From: Asticcacaulis tiandongensis
Lineage (GTDB): Bacteria; Pseudomonadota; Alphaproteobacteria; Caulobacterales; Caulobacteraceae
DNA: 64,000 nt
Direction: 5' to 3'
Assembly: GCF_006475605.1 (NCBI RefSeq)
Contig: NZ_SSBC01000010.1
Span: 806,001-870,000 of the forward strand
Positions 16,966 through 27,258 of the stretch are shown piece by piece. The position numbers and the translations under genes were made by a program. The notes under the pieces are model-generated. The model was not told the DNA's origin. It saw nothing but the letters and a program-made list of their open reading frames with translations, and did no database searches. The first letter of the stretch is position 1. Each line of letters starts with the position of its first letter.

Positions 16966-18186
16966 ATGCGTCTGCGTCTGCCCCGTATAATCCAGCGTTT
17001 TCAAGCATCCGATAAGGGCAATGTTGCCATTATTTTCGGCATATCTGCCATGTCACTTCTGGGGCTTGCGGGCGGTGCGCTCGATTACTATTCGGCGGTT
17101 AATCTTAAAAGCAAGCTTCAGGATGCGATGGACGCCTCGGTTTTAACCGGCTTGCGTCACCCCGAAGCGAACCGTCAGACCGAGGCGGCAAAGGTATTCC
17201 AGACCAATCTGCCGGATAATATCAGTGGCATAACCCCCCGCTATACCCCCGGAGAAAACAGCCTGACCGGCAATGCGTCATTTGAGTCACCGACGACGAT
17301 CCTGAACCTATTGGGGATTAAGTCCATCCCCTTAAGTGTCACCGCGACCGCTCAGGGCACGCCGGTAAAGGGCAAGACCGCAGGCCCGTGCGTCTATGTG
17401 CTTGATCCGAATGGCTCTCAGACTCTGCGCGTCAACTCAGGCCCTGATATTGTGGCACCTGAATGTGAGATTCATGTTCGTTCAACAGCTCGCGAAGCCG
17501 CGGTTTTCAATTCGGGCATCAAGCTCGATTTCAAGAAAATCTGCGTCGCCAGTTCTACCGTGCTCGATAATCATCGCGGGCTGAAAAATGTTGAACTGAA
17601 ATGCGATGCGCATCCCGACCCCTATGCCGGTAAGCTGCCGACCGTAAATGCCGGAAGCTGCCAACATAGCAATCTGAATATCAATGGTGGCACCCAGACC
17701 CTCAATCCGGGCACCTATTGCGGCTGGACGAATTTCAATGGCGGCCCCAACATTAAGCTGAACCCCGGCCTCTATGTTATTCAAAATGGCGGCTGGAACG
17801 TCAATGGCGGCAACTGGACCGGCGATGGTGTGACCTTCTATTTTGCCGACCAGTCGAAAATCCAGTTCAATTCGGATGTGGCACTTAACCTCAAAGCGCC
17901 GTCATCAGGCACCTACAAGAATATACTGATCTTCGAAAAGCCGGGCCTTGGTACTTCGGACTTCATTCTTAATGACGCCCGCTCCAACGAAATGAACGGC
18001 CTGATCTGGCTGCCCAGCCGCCGCGTCACCTATAATTCCAAATCTCAGATGAGCAGCCACCATATGACGCTGGTGTCATGGCAACTGACGCTCAATCAGA
18101 CCAAATGGCGGCTTGATCCCGAAGCCAGCGGTCAGGTCGAAGCCTCAGCCGGTGCGTCCCTGACCAATATCCGCCTGACGCGATAA
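16966..18186 (+). CDS. TadG-like pilus/surface protein with Flp-type N-terminus
   Basis: About 406 residues. The N-terminus has a short basic segment, then SDKGNVAIIFGISAMSLLGLAGGALDYY, the pattern of TadE/TadG-type pseudopilin-like helices (Flp_N). The middle and C-terminal parts contain rung-like beta segments with repeated Asn-Gly-Gly (LNINGG, NFNGGPNIKLNPG, WNVNGGNWTG), suggesting a right-handed beta-helix, and four or more cysteines. Usually the C-terminal part of TadG is a von Willebrand domain; that is not apparent here. No other tad/cpa genes are nearby. The ATG at 16966 places the helix near the start. Confidence 0.75.
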   Translation: MRLRLPRIIQRFQASDKGNVAIIFGISAMSLLGLAGGALDYYSAVNLKSKLQDAMDASVLTGLRHPEANRQTEAAKVFQTNLPDNISGITPRYTPGENSLTGNASFESPTTILNLLGIKSIPLSVTATAQGTPVKGKTAGPCVYVLDPNGSQTLRVNSGPDIVAPECEIHVRSTAREAAVFNSGIKLDFKKICVASSTVLDNHRGLKNVELKCDAHPDPYAGKLPTVNAGSCQHSNLNINGGTQTLNPGTYCGWTNFNGGPNIKLNPGLYVIQNGGWNVNGGNWTGDGVTFYFADQSKIQFNSDVALNLKAPSSGTYKNILIFEKPGLGTSDFILNDARSNEMNGLIWLPSRRVTYNSKSQMSSHHMTLVSWQLTLNQTKWRLDPEASGQVEASAGASLTNIRLTR

Positions 18187-18212
18187 AGATTTTACCCAAC
18201 CTCCTGTAACTG

Positions 18213-18243
18213 CCCCGATGCCCGCGCGTCGGGGTATTTTTTT
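18213..18243 (+). terminator. Rho-independent terminator after the TadG-like gene
   Basis: CCCCGA at 18213-18218 pairs with TCGGGG at 18229-18234, followed by TATTTTTTT. It lies 27 bases past the stop codon. Confidence 0.8.
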
Positions 18244-18346
18244 GCTATACAAAACATATGGAAAACTTTTCCGCTCTGCTGACACTTTTTAGATGCCGTA
18301 TAAGCTTCTATATAGGGCTTTAAGTAATCAGGATTTCGGATCAGAC

Positions 18347-21301
18347 ATGGCCACGCACGACGCCCCGCATAGCAGTTTCAAGGGGCCATCACAGGATTTC
18401 ATCAAAATCAGAGGGGCGCGTGAACATAACCTCAAAGGGGTTGATGTCGATATTCCGCGTGGGCAACTGGTGGTGCTGACCGGCCTTTCAGGGTCGGGTA
18501 AGTCGTCTCTGGCCTTTGACACCATCTATGCCGAAGGTCAGCGCCGCTATGTGGAATCCCTGTCGGCCTATGCGCGTCAGTTCCTTGAGCTGATGTCCAA
18601 GCCTGATGTTGACCTGATCGAAGGCCTGTCGCCTGCCATTTCGATTGAGCAGAAGACGACTTCGAAAAACCCGCGCTCAACCGTCGGCACGGTCACCGAG
18701 ATCCACGACTATATGCGCCTTCTGTGGGCACGGGTCGGCGTCCCCTATTCGCCTGCCACCGGCCTGCCCATTGAAAGCCAGACCATTTCCCAGATGGTCG
18801 ATAAGCTGGTGGCCCTGCCCGAAGGCACACGTATCCTCCTGCTGGCCCCCTTTGTGCGTGGCCGTAAGGGTGAATACCGCAAGGAAATTGCCGATCTTCA
18901 GCGTCAGGGCTTTCAGCGTCTGAAGATAAACGGTGAATATTACGCCATCGAAGACGCTCCGAAGCTGGATAAAAAATACAAGCATGACATCGACGTGGTG
19001 GTTGATCGCGTGGTCATCAAAGACGGGTTAATGCAGCGTCTGGCCGACTCGCTCGAAACGGCCTTGCGTCTGGCCGACGGTCTGGCGGTGGCCGAATTTG
19101 CCGACAAGGCCGAAGGTGAAGACGAGCCTAAGCGCATTATCTTTTCGGAAAAATTCGCCTGTCCGGTTTCGGGCTTTACCATTGCCGAGATCGAACCGCG
19201 CCTGTTTTCGTTCAATAATCCGTTTGGTGCCTGTCCGACCTGTGACGGTCTGGGGGTCAAGCTCAGCTTCGATAAAAACCTTGTGGTGCCTGACCCGTCA
19301 CGCACTCTAAAAGACGGAGCCATTGCGCCCTGGTCGAAAGGCTCATCCCCCCTCTATGCCCAGACCCTGCAAAGCCTTGGGGTGCATTACGGTTTTGATG
19401 TCAGCACCAAGTGGGACACCCTGCCCGACGGTGTGCAGGCGGTGATCCTGTACGGTTCCGGCTCCGAAAAGATCAAGTTCGTGTATGAGGACGGCTCACG
19501 CCGCTATGACGTCTCCAAACCCTTTGAAGGCGTCATCCCCAATATGGAACGCCGCTGGCGCGAAACCGATTCCTCATGGGCGCGCGAAGACCTGAGCCGT
19601 TATCAGGCCGAAACCCCGTGTGAGGCCTGCGGCGGCAAACGCCTGAAGCCCGAAGCACTGGCCGTCAAGGTCACGGCGCGCGACATTGCCGAAATCTCGC
19701 AACTGTCGATCCGTCACGCTCACGAATGGTTCGCCGATCTGGAAAACCACTTAAGCGAAAAGCAGATGGATATTGCGCGGCGCATCCTCAAGGAAATTCT
19801 TGATCGCCTGAGCTTCCTCAATGCGGTGGGTCTGGATTACCTTAATCTGTCGCGCAATTCCGGCACCCTTAGCGGCGGTGAATCACAGCGTATTCGTCTG
19901 GCGTCACAGATCGGTTCGGGTTTGACCGGCGTGCTTTATGTGCTTGATGAACCCTCCATCGGCTTGCATCAGCGCGACAATGACCGCCTGCTGGAAAGCC
20001 TCAAGGGCCTGCGTGACCTTGGCAACTCCGTACTTGTGGTTGAACATGACGAAGACGCGATTCTGACGGCGGATTATGTCATCGATATGGGCCCGGCCGC
20101 CGGTGTGCACGGTGGACAGGTCGTCGCCGAAGGCACGCCCGAAGACATCAAGACCAACCCGAACTCTCTTACCGGTCAATACCTTACCGGAAAGCGTGAA
20201 ATCGCCGTACCGGATCGTCGCCCGATCAACAAAAAGAAGATGCTCAAGGTGATTGGCGCGCGCGGTAACAACCTGAAAAACGTGACGGGTGAGATTCCCG
20301 TCGGCGTCTTTACCTGTATCACTGGCGTATCAGGCGGCGGCAAGTCGTCCTTTACCCTCGAAACCCTGCACAAGGCGGCGGCGCGTCGCCTGAACAATGC
20401 CTCCGCCAATCCGGCCCCGCACGACCGCATTGAAGGCCTTGAGCATTTCGATAAGGTCGTGGAAATCGATCAGTCGCCGATTGGCCGCACCCCGCGCTCC
20501 AACCCCGCCACCTATACCGGTGCTTTCGGCCCGATCCGTGACTGGTATGCAGGCTTGCCGGAATCCAAGGCGCGCGGCTATGGCCCCGGTCGTTTCAGCT
20601 TCAACGTCAAGGGCGGGCGCTGCGAAGCCTGTACCGGCGATGGCCTGATCAAGATCGAGATGCACTTTCTGCCGGATGTTTATGTCACCTGCGATGTCTG
20701 TAAGGGCAAGCGCTATAACCGTGAGACGCTGGATATTTCCTTCAAGGGCCATTCCATCGCCGATGTGCTGGATATGACCGTGGACGAAGGGGCCGAGGCC
20801 TTCAAGGCCGTGCCGACGATCCGCGACAAGCTGAAAACCCTGCAACGGGTGGGCCTTGGTTATATCAAGATCGGCCAACAGGCGACGACCCTGTCCGGCG
20901 GTGAAGCCCAGCGCGTCAAGCTGTCCAAGGAACTGTCCAAACGCGCGACCGGTAAGACGCTTTATATCCTCGATGAACCGACCACCGGCCTGCATTTCGA
21001 AGATACGCGTAAGCTGCTTGAGGTACTTGATGAACTGGCGGACAACGGCAATACAGTCGTGGTCATCGAGCACAATCTCGATGTCATCAAGACGGCGGAC
21101 TGGATACTCGATTTTGGCCCCGAAGGCGGTGACGGTGGCGGTGAAATCGTCGCTTTCGGCACACCGGAACAGGTGGCGAATAACCCCGCGTCATGGACGG
21201 GCAAATACCTTAAGGACATCCTCGCCCGCCACCGCGACCGGCAGGGCCTAGAGCCCTGCACCCAATTGCCCAGAGGTGAAACCGCGAACGCCGAAGCGTG
21301 A
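18347..21301 (+). CDS. uvrA: Excinuclease ABC subunit UvrA
   Basis: About 984 residues, the damage-recognition ATPase of nucleotide excision repair. It has two ABC modules: Walker [10 protein letters not shown] near residue 45 and GVSGGGKSS near 660, signatures LSGGESQR and LSGGEAQR, and zinc-binding CPTCDGLG and CEACTGDG...CDVCKGKR modules. The second Walker A has GGGKSS instead of the common GSGKST. The last 20 codons run through a copy of a dispersed repeat (21241-21280), so the C-terminal tail [10 protein letters not shown] is repeat-derived. An upstream in-frame ATG at 18293 adds 18 residues without family support; 18347 is preferred. I see no SOS box in front. Confidence 0.97.
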   Translation: MATHDAPHSSFKGPSQDFIKIRGAREHNLKGVDVDIPRGQLVVLTGLSGSGKSSLAFDTIYAEGQRRYVESLSAYARQFLELMSKPDVDLIEGLSPAISIEQKTTSKNPRSTVGTVTEIHDYMRLLWARVGVPYSPATGLPIESQTISQMVDKLVALPEGTRILLLAPFVRGRKGEYRKEIADLQRQGFQRLKINGEYYAIEDAPKLDKKYKHDIDVVVDRVVIKDGLMQRLADSLETALRLADGLAVAEFADKAEGEDEPKRIIFSEKFACPVSGFTIAEIEPRLFSFNNPFGACPTCDGLGVKLSFDKNLVVPDPSRTLKDGAIAPWSKGSSPLYAQTLQSLGVHYGFDVSTKWDTLPDGVQAVILYGSGSEKIKFVYEDGSRRYDVSKPFEGVIPNMERRWRETDSSWAREDLSRYQAETPCEACGGKRLKPEALAVKVTARDIAEISQLSIRHAHEWFADLENHLSEKQMDIARRILKEILDRLSFLNAVGLDYLNLSRNSGTLSGGESQRIRLASQIGSGLTGVLYVLDEPSIGLHQRDNDRLLESLKGLRDLGNSVLVVEHDEDAILTADYVIDMGPAAGVHGGQVVAEGTPEDIKTNPNSLTGQYLTGKREIAVPDRRPINKKKMLKVIGARGNNLKNVTGEIPVGVFTCITGVSGGGKSSFTLETLHKAAARRLNNASANPAPHDRIEGLEHFDKVVEIDQSPIGRTPRSNPATYTGAFGPIRDWYAGLPESKARGYGPGRFSFNVKGGRCEACTGDGLIKIEMHFLPDVYVTCDVCKGKRYNRETLDISFKGHSIADVLDMTVDEGAEAFKAVPTIRDKLKTLQRVGLGYIKIGQQATTLSGGEAQRVKLSKELSKRATGKTLYILDEPTTGLHFEDTRKLLEVLDELADNGNTVVVIEHNLDVIKTADWILDFGPEGGDGGGEIVAFGTPEQVANNPASWTGKYLKDILARHRDRQGLEPCTQLPRGETANAEA
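21241..21280 (+). repeat. Dispersed hairpin repeat R1, copy inside the uvrA 3' end
   Basis: A GCAGGGC/GCCCTGC hairpin (21241-21247 with 21253-21259) followed by the tail CACCC..TTGCCCAGAGGT. The tail matches the copies at 48622 and 60949. This copy is read through as the last codons of uvrA. Confidence 0.8.
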
Positions 21302-21310
21302 TCTCTTTAT

Positions 21311-21369
21311 CCTCCCCTGTGAGCTACGCGAACGGGGGAGGTGCCGAGCTTGTCGAGGCGGAGGGGGCA
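21311..21369 (+). repeat. Dispersed repeat R2 after uvrA
   Basis: CCTCCCCTGT, an imperfect GTGAGCTACGCG stem region, ACGGGGGAGGTGCCGAG, then GTCGAGGCGGAGGGGGC. It is nearly the same as 61036-61094. In both places it follows an R1 copy. Confidence 0.8.
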
Positions 21370-21448
21370 AACCGTCCGCCTCTAACGCCTCATTAACCCT
21401 GTTGCGGCATTACTGGTCAGGAACCCTTACCTGAGTCGGAAATTCTCC

Positions 21449-22246
21449 ATGCGCCCTGCCCTTATGGCCACCGCTGTCTGTCTGCTGGCCCTTACCGCCT
21501 GTAGCAAGCCCGATGCGCCTAAGGCCACAGAGGCCCAAGGCACCGCCCCCGCTGGCCCCAGACTGGATGACTGGAGTTACTCAGGTGACAACGGCCCCGA
21601 ACACTGGGCGCGCCTCGGCGGCGATTCGGTCACCTGCGGTCAGGGAAAACGTCAGTCGCCGATTGATCTGACCGGCTTTCCACCGGCAAAGGTCGCCGAG
21701 CTGACGCTGGATTATCTGTCTTCAACCGCCACTATCCAGAACACCGGACGCTTCATTCAGGTAAGCCCGTCAAACGGCGGCGCACTGGTGATGGACAAGA
21801 TCAGCTACAAGCTCAAAAGCTTCCATTTCCGCACACCGTCCGAACACATCATCAATGGTCATCGGGCAGCGCTTGAGACCCAATTCGTGCATGAAAACGA
21901 TAAGGGCCAGACCCTGATCGTCTCAGTTATGTCCGATATTGGCGTAGCCGACCCGATGCTGGCCCCCATCTGGACGTTCCTGCCCACCGATCCGGGGGCA
22001 CCGGTGGCCATTCCGGACGTACTCCTCAATGCCCGCGACCTGATGCCAGCGACCGAGGAATTTTACGCCTATGCGGGGTCATTGACCGCCCCGCCCTGCA
22101 CCGAAGAAGTGACATGGCTTGTCGCGGCCTCGCCTTTGAGCATCAGCCCTGAACAGATTGACGTCTATCAGCGCCTGATAGGCAGCAATGCCCGTCCGGC
22201 ACAGCCCCGCAATGGTCGCGACCTGCTGCATATCATCGGCGGTTAG
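21449..22246 (+). CDS. Alpha-carbonic-anhydrase-like lipoprotein lacking two zinc ligands
   Basis: A 265-residue protein with the alpha-carbonic anhydrase fold. Signature segments are QSPIDLTG, the SFHFRTPSEH region, and EEVTWLVAASPLSIS. A lipoprotein signal (LTAC, Cys 18) puts it in the periplasm, lipid-anchored. Active enzymes bind zinc through FHFH plus the His of ELHLVH. Here the second His of FHFH is Arg (residue 128) and the third ligand is Gln (residue 145, in ETQFVH); only His126 remains. Catalytic hydration of CO2 is therefore unlikely. Its stop overlaps the convergent membrane-protein gene by four bases. Confidence 0.88.
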   Translation: MRPALMATAVCLLALTACSKPDAPKATEAQGTAPAGPRLDDWSYSGDNGPEHWARLGGDSVTCGQGKRQSPIDLTGFPPAKVAELTLDYLSSTATIQNTGRFIQVSPSNGGALVMDKISYKLKSFHFRTPSEHIINGHRAALETQFVHENDKGQTLIVSVMSDIGVADPMLAPIWTFLPTDPGAPVAIPDVLLNARDLMPATEEFYAYAGSLTAPPCTEEVTWLVAASPLSISPEQIDVYQRLIGSNARPAQPRNGRDLLHIIGG

Positions 22247-23043
22247 TCTGCGGCGTCTGTCCGAAGGGCAACGATCTGCTGATAGGCCGAAGCGAAAAAA
22301 CCCACCGTCAGCGGCCAGAACAGGCCGATCCCCAGCGCCAGATTGAACCAGACGCTGACCTGTCCCCATGTGGCCGGTACGACCGCGCCAATGAGCACAA
22401 ACGGCAGGGTCAGCAGAAAATAACCGGCAAACAGTTTTAGCGTCTGGCCCGAAGACAGGCTTAAGGCATTGAGCGACACCACCTGACGCTCACCAATGGT
22501 CGCCGCCTGATGCAGCCATAGCTTGATTGACAGGGTGATCAACACAAACATGATAACAACGACGGTCATCAGCAGAATAGCGCCCTGTGGCTGGGGACCG
22601 GTGACAAACTCACGCATCAGCCCCTCAAGCGAGCCTGCCCGCTCCGCAAGCCCCGCTGCACTGAGGAACAGCGCCAGCACCACACAGAGCATGACAAACA
22701 CCATCAGCCAGAACAGGCTGACCAGAATCCCCGCCCCGATCAGTCGCAACTCAGGTTTGGCGAATTGCACACCGCCAAATCCCAGCCCTTCGGTTCTGGC
22801 ATAACGGCCAAACAGAGCGATACGATAGAGCGCGCCAGTGACGACAAACTGAAAGACCAGCACGGCCAGAATGATGGCTCTCTGCCCCCAGACACCGCCC
22901 GCCGCAACAAAAGCCGTCTGTCCGGCAACCACGAGGGCAAACAGAACCACAAGCGCCAGCCAGGCCTGCCCCCATGCCTTAGGCACGAAGGCCACCGAGG
23001 CTTTCAGCGCCTGCCACAGATTAAACGATTTTGCGAAACTCAT
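22243..23043 (-). CDS. Predicted multi-pass membrane protein
   Basis: About 266 residues with roughly six hydrophobic helices (for example LALVVLFALVVAGQTAF, AIILAVLVFQFVVTGALY, and LIGAVVPATWGQ near the C-terminus). I do not recognise a specific family; the pattern resembles uncharacterised alphaproteobacterial membrane proteins. The ATG at 23043 follows a GGGGGAAG purine run, though closer to the start than usual. Longer in-frame starts at 23133 and 23088 are possible. It converges with the carbonic-anhydrase-like gene, overlapping by four bases, and is divergent from trmFO. Confidence 0.75.
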   Translation of the reverse strand: MSFAKSFNLWQALKASVAFVPKAWGQAWLALVVLFALVVAGQTAFVAAGGVWGQRAIILAVLVFQFVVTGALYRIALFGRYARTEGLGFGGVQFAKPELRLIGAGILVSLFWLMVFVMLCVVLALFLSAAGLAERAGSLEGLMREFVTGPQPQGAILLMTVVVIMFVLITLSIKLWLHQAATIGERQVVSLNALSLSSGQTLKLFAGYFLLTLPFVLIGAVVPATWGQVSVWFNLALGIGLFWPLTVGFFASAYQQIVALRTDAAD

Positions 23044-23217
23044 CTTCCCCCAAAGCCCCGTAGCCGCAGACTGCATAGTGACACTCATTGCCTGTATTTG
23101 TACAACCGTTTTCGCTTGTAAAGCGCATCCCAAAAAGTGTGAAACGGTTTTTGGATAAAGATGCGCGTCTGCTTTTGATTATTGCCCCCCTCACCTCCAA
23201 AGGCTATGAGGTGGCGC

Positions 23218-24603
23218 ATGACAAACCCTGTACATATTATTGGCGGCGGCCTTGCAGGCTCCGAAGCCGCCTGGCAACTGGCTCAGGCGGACGTGCCGGT
23301 TATTCTTCATGAGATGCGTGGCGTGCGTGGCACCGACGCGCATCATACGGATGGTCTGGCGGAACTGGTCTGCTCCAACTCTTTCCGTTCCGACGACTGG
23401 GAATATAACGCCGTTGGTCTTCTGCACGCGGAGATGCGCAAGGCCAATTCGCTGATCATGGCCTGCGCCGATGCCCATCAGGTACCCGCGGGCGGGGCCT
23501 TAGCCGTTGACCGTGACGGCTTTTCACAAGCCGTGACCCAAAGGCTTGAGGCCCACCCGCTGGTAACCATCACGCGCGAAGAAGTCACCGACCTTAAGGG
23601 TAAGATCGAGCGCGGCGAATGGCATAGCGTCATCTGCGCCACCGGCCCGCTGACCTCCGATGCCCTGTCGGCAGAGATCGCCGCCCTCACCGGCCACGAC
23701 CACCTGAGCTTCTTTGACGCTATCGCACCGATTGTTCATTTTGACTCGATCAATATGGACATCGCCTGGAAGCAATCGCGCTACGATAAGGAAGGCCCGT
23801 CAGGTGAAACGGCGGCCTATATCAATTGCCCGATGGATAAGGCCCAGTACGAAGCCTTTATCGATGCCCTGCTCGATGGCCCCAAGGCTGAGTTCAAGGA
23901 ATGGGAAAACGTCCCCTATTTTGATGGCTGCCTGCCGATCGAGGTCATGGCCGAACGCGGGCGCGAAACCCTGCGTTTTGGTCCAATGAAGCCGGTCGGC
24001 CTGACCGATCCGAACAACCCGACGGTCAAACCCCACGCCATCATCCAGTTGCGTCAGGATAATGCGCTGGGCACCCTGTATAATATGGTCGGCTTCCAGA
24101 CCAAGCTGAAGCACGGCGCACAAACCGATGTCTTCCGCATGATACCGGGCCTTGAAAACGCCCAGTTCGCCCGTCTGGGGGGCCTGCACCGCAACACCTT
24201 TATCCAGTCGCCGAAGGTTCTGGATCGAAGCTTACGTTTGAAATCCCTGCCTGCCTTGCGTTTCGCCGGTCAGATTACCGGCGTCGAAGGCTATGTCGAA
24301 AGTTCGGCTATGGGGCTTCTGGCGGGTCGTTTCGCGGCGGCTGAAGCCAAGGGTGAAACGCTTGAGGCCCCGCCGGAAACCACGGCACTGGGCGCGCTGG
24401 TGGGTCACATCACCGGCGGTCATCTGGCGGATGAAAAGTCTTCTTTCCAGCCTATGAACATCAATTACGGTCTGCTGCCGCCGCTTGAGGCCCCCAAGGT
24501 CGACGAAGACGGCAAGAAAATCCCGCCCAAGGATCGCGGCCGCGCTAAAAAACGCCTGATGAGCCTCCGCGCCATCAAGGATATCGAAAACTGGCTAAAA
24601 TAG
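23218..24603 (+). CDS. trmFO: FADH2/folate-dependent tRNA (uracil-54-C5)-methyltransferase TrmFO
   Basis: About 461 residues. TrmFO makes the T-loop ribothymidine (m5U54) using methylenetetrahydrofolate and FADH2. The FAD-binding [14 protein letters not shown] motif is at the N-terminus. The conserved [11 protein letters not shown] contains the catalytic-region cysteine, and the C-terminal [19 protein letters not shown] block is intact. The ATG at 23218 follows AGGTG at proper spacing and aligns with the family; the frame's earlier start at 23182 does not. A strong 14-base-pair hairpin follows the stop. Confidence 0.97.
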   Translation: MTNPVHIIGGGLAGSEAAWQLAQADVPVILHEMRGVRGTDAHHTDGLAELVCSNSFRSDDWEYNAVGLLHAEMRKANSLIMACADAHQVPAGGALAVDRDGFSQAVTQRLEAHPLVTITREEVTDLKGKIERGEWHSVICATGPLTSDALSAEIAALTGHDHLSFFDAIAPIVHFDSINMDIAWKQSRYDKEGPSGETAAYINCPMDKAQYEAFIDALLDGPKAEFKEWENVPYFDGCLPIEVMAERGRETLRFGPMKPVGLTDPNNPTVKPHAIIQLRQDNALGTLYNMVGFQTKLKHGAQTDVFRMIPGLENAQFARLGGLHRNTFIQSPKVLDRSLRLKSLPALRFAGQITGVEGYVESSAMGLLAGRFAAAEAKGETLEAPPETTALGALVGHITGGHLADEKSSFQPMNINYGLLPPLEAPKVDEDGKKIPPKDRGRAKKRLMSLRAIKDIENWLK

Positions 24604-24604
24604 A

Positions 24605-24637
24605 AAACAGCCTCCGGAATACTCCGGAGGCTGTTTC
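24605..24637. terminator. 14-bp hairpin terminator after trmFO
   Basis: A perfect stem pairs 24605-24618 with 24623-24636 around a four-base loop, with a short T run at the 3' end. It starts one base after the trmFO stop. Confidence 0.8.
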
Positions 24638-24752
24638 GTTGAGCCACAATGGTGTGGCGAAAATGATTAGCTTCCGAGAAACGCCGCGCTTAAGTACGTG
24701 AGCAGCGTCTCGCAGGAAGATGATTATTTGCAGACCACCAGTGTGGCTCAAC
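24638..24752. repeat. Inverted-repeat-bounded element, copy A (3' end of hppA)
   Basis: Its ends are GTTGAGCCACA (24638-24648) and TGTGGCTCAAC (24742-24752), a perfect 11-base inverted repeat. The right end covers the hppA stop codon. The interior (24671-24736) shares a core with copy B at 34841-34914: CGAGAA, AGTACGTGAGCA, CGCAGGAAGATG and TTTGCAG. The bounding arms of A and B differ in sequence although both are inverted repeats, which suggests conserved structure rather than a simple duplicate. Confidence 0.65.
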
Positions 24753-26907
24753 CATGTGCCAGCACCGCCAGCAACAACAACGCCACAATATTGGTGATCT
24801 TGATCATCGGATTGACCGCAGGCCCCGCCGTGTCCTTATAGGGATCACCGACCGTATCACCGGTCACCGAAGCCTTATGCGCCTCAGACCCTTTAAGGTG
24901 CCTGACGCCGTCCTTATCGACAAAACCGTCTTCAAAGGACTTCTTGGCATTATCCCAGGCACCGCCGCCCGAGGTCATCGAAATAGCCACGAACAAACCA
25001 GTGACGATCACCCCAAGCAACATAGCGCCCAACGCTTCAAACGCCGGCACCGCGCCACCAATCCAGTAAACCACCCCGAACAGCACCAGCGGAGATAATA
25101 CCGGTAACAATGACGGAATAATCATTTCGCGGATCGCCGCCTTGGTCAGCATGTCCACGGCACGACCATAGTCAGGCTTTGAGGTGCCCGCCATGATGCC
25201 CTTGTCCTCGCGGAACTGACGCCTGACCTCCTCAACGACGGCCTGCGCGGCGCGGCCCACCGCCGTCATGCCCATGCCGCCAAACAGATAAGGCAGCAAG
25301 CCCCCGATCAGCAGCCCTACGACGACCCACGGCGAAGACAGTGAGAAGGTCAGTTCCCCCAGCCCTTCAAAGATACTGCCCGGTTCGGCATTGGCCGCGA
25401 AATAGCCAAGATCGGAGGTATAGGCGGCAAACAGCACCAGCGCCCCAAGTCCTGCCGATCCGATGGCATAGCCCTTGGTGACCGCCTTGGTGGTGTTACC
25501 CACCGCATCGAGCGCATCGGTCGTATGGCGCACTTCCTTATCAAGTCCTGCCATTTCCGCGATACCACCGGCATTGTCGGTGACCGGCCCGAAGGCATCA
25601 AGCGCCACAATCATGCCCGCCAGCGCCAGCATGGTGGTGGTCGCAATGGCAATCCCGAACAGCCCTGCCATGAGATAACAGGAAATAATCCCGCCGACGA
25701 TAATCAGCGCCGGAACCGCTGTCGATTCCATCGATACCGCCAGCCCCTGAATAACATTGGTGCCATGACCGGTGACGGAGGCCTGCGCAATCGACACCAC
25801 AGGCCGCTTGCCCGTGGCCGTATAATATTCGGTCACCACGACAAAGCCCGCCGTCACCGCTAGCCCGATCAGTCCGCAGTAAAACAGGTGCAGGCCGGTA
25901 AAGCTGTGGGCTGCGCCGCCCGCCGTATATTCGATGACCCGATCAAAGCCCAGTCCGGGCAGATAATGGATCACCGCCGCCAGTGCTGCGATGGATAAAA
26001 TTCCCGTGGCAATCAGGCCCTTATACAAGGCCCCCATGATGTTCTGAGATTTACCCAGACGCACAAAGAATGTCCCCGCGATAGAGGTCAGGATACAGCC
26101 CCCCCCAATAGCCAGAGGCAACAGCACCAGAGGCTGCAAGGCATCAGACGTCGCAAAGAAGATGGTCGCCAGAACAATGGTTGCCACAATCGTCACGGCA
26201 TAGGTTTCAAACAGATCCGCCGCCATGCCCGCGCAGTCACCGACGTTATCACCGACATTATCGGCGATGGTAGCGGGGTTACGGGGGTCATCTTCGGGGA
26301 TACCGGCCTCGACCTTACCGACCATATCGCCGCCGACATCGGCGCCCTTGGTGAAGATACCGCCGCCCAGACGCGCGAAGATCGAAATAAGCGATGCCCC
26401 GAAGCCCAGCGCCACCAGCGCATCGACCACGGTACGGCTTGAGGTATCAAACCCAAGTCCCTCCGTCAGAACGGCGTAATAGCCCGCCACGCCCAGTAAT
26501 GCGCCCGAAGCGACAAACAGCCCCGTTATCGCACCGGCGGAAAAGGCGAGGTTCAACCCGCCCGCAAGGCTTTTTGAGGCTGCCTCGGCGGTTCTGACAT
26601 TGGCGCGGACGGAAATGAGCATTCCCGCATAGCCCGCCGCACCGGACAGTACCGCGCCGATCAGGAAGCCAAAGGCCGCATAACGGCCCAGGAACACCCA
26701 CGCCAATACAAAAATGACCACCCCCACAATGGCGATGGTCGTATATTGCCGCTTGAGATAGGCCGCAGCGCCTTCCTGAATGGCGGCGGCAATTTCACGC
26801 ATCCGGTCGCTGCCCTGAGGCTGTTTCAGCAGACGAAATGTCTGAAAAACGCCATAGAGCAAACCGATCAAACCGGCCACAATGACCAGCGATAACTGAT
26901 TGGACAT
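24748..26907 (-). CDS. hppA: Membrane-bound proton-translocating pyrophosphatase
   Basis: About 719 residues with some 15-16 membrane helices. The enzyme hydrolyses pyrophosphate and pumps protons. Active-site segments [18 protein letters not shown] (here [13 protein letters not shown]) and [19 protein letters not shown] are intact, as is the C-terminal [15 protein letters not shown]. The GNTTKA motif carries Lys where potassium-dependent forms have Ala, so it should be potassium-independent. An in-frame start 60 bases upstream lacks family support; 26907 ([13 protein letters not shown]) is chosen. The stop codon lies inside the right arm of the inverted-repeat element. Confidence 0.96.
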   Translation of the reverse strand: MSNQLSLVIVAGLIGLLYGVFQTFRLLKQPQGSDRMREIAAAIQEGAAAYLKRQYTTIAIVGVVIFVLAWVFLGRYAAFGFLIGAVLSGAAGYAGMLISVRANVRTAEAASKSLAGGLNLAFSAGAITGLFVASGALLGVAGYYAVLTEGLGFDTSSRTVVDALVALGFGASLISIFARLGGGIFTKGADVGGDMVGKVEAGIPEDDPRNPATIADNVGDNVGDCAGMAADLFETYAVTIVATIVLATIFFATSDALQPLVLLPLAIGGGCILTSIAGTFFVRLGKSQNIMGALYKGLIATGILSIAALAAVIHYLPGLGFDRVIEYTAGGAAHSFTGLHLFYCGLIGLAVTAGFVVVTEYYTATGKRPVVSIAQASVTGHGTNVIQGLAVSMESTAVPALIIVGGIISCYLMAGLFGIAIATTTMLALAGMIVALDAFGPVTDNAGGIAEMAGLDKEVRHTTDALDAVGNTTKAVTKGYAIGSAGLGALVLFAAYTSDLGYFAANAEPGSIFEGLGELTFSLSSPWVVVGLLIGGLLPYLFGGMGMTAVGRAAQAVVEEVRRQFREDKGIMAGTSKPDYGRAVDMLTKAAIREMIIPSLLPVLSPLVLFGVVYWIGGAVPAFEALGAMLLGVIVTGLFVAISMTSGGGAWDNAKKSFEDGFVDKDGVRHLKGSEAHKASVTGDTVGDPYKDTAGPAVNPMIKITNIVALLLLAVLAHG

Positions 26908-27258
26908 TCTAAACCCCTGTATGTATGCGGTGACATTCGATTGCCACCATACTTTTTTGTGTAACACTCAAAACAGGATGGTTATTTCTATGAAGGTCAT
27001 CCCGCTTTCGAAAGGCCTGAACACGCAACACATACTTTTTCTGAAGTCTTTCGGGCAAAAATCGATAGAGATCACCGTTAAAACTCAGGACTTACTAGCC
27101 GCACAGAGTTTATGAGTCGCCCCATTACGCTCCGTGACCGGTGCGCGAGAGTGCCAAAACTTATGCAGTGGCGCAAGTCGTGGAATTTAAATAATAATCA
27201 GTGGAAATTGAGATCATTTATTACTGCATTGCAGCAATAAACCCGCAAACGGAAACAC
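26908..27258. other. Intergenic region upstream of hppA (351 bp)
   Basis: No convincing gene. A plus-strand frame (26900-27115) has no family resemblance and begins within hppA. The stretch is comparatively AT-rich near 27180-27240 (TTTAAATAATAATC) and probably holds the hppA promoter and the end of the riboflavin operon transcript. I see no riboswitch or strong hairpin. Confidence 0.5.

Noticed and set aside
26900-27115. A 71-codon plus-strand frame upstream of hppA
   Set aside because: It starts inside hppA, shows no conserved motif, and has no good ribosome-binding site in front of its upstream starts. An internal ATG (26991) with AGGA upstream remains a remote possibility.
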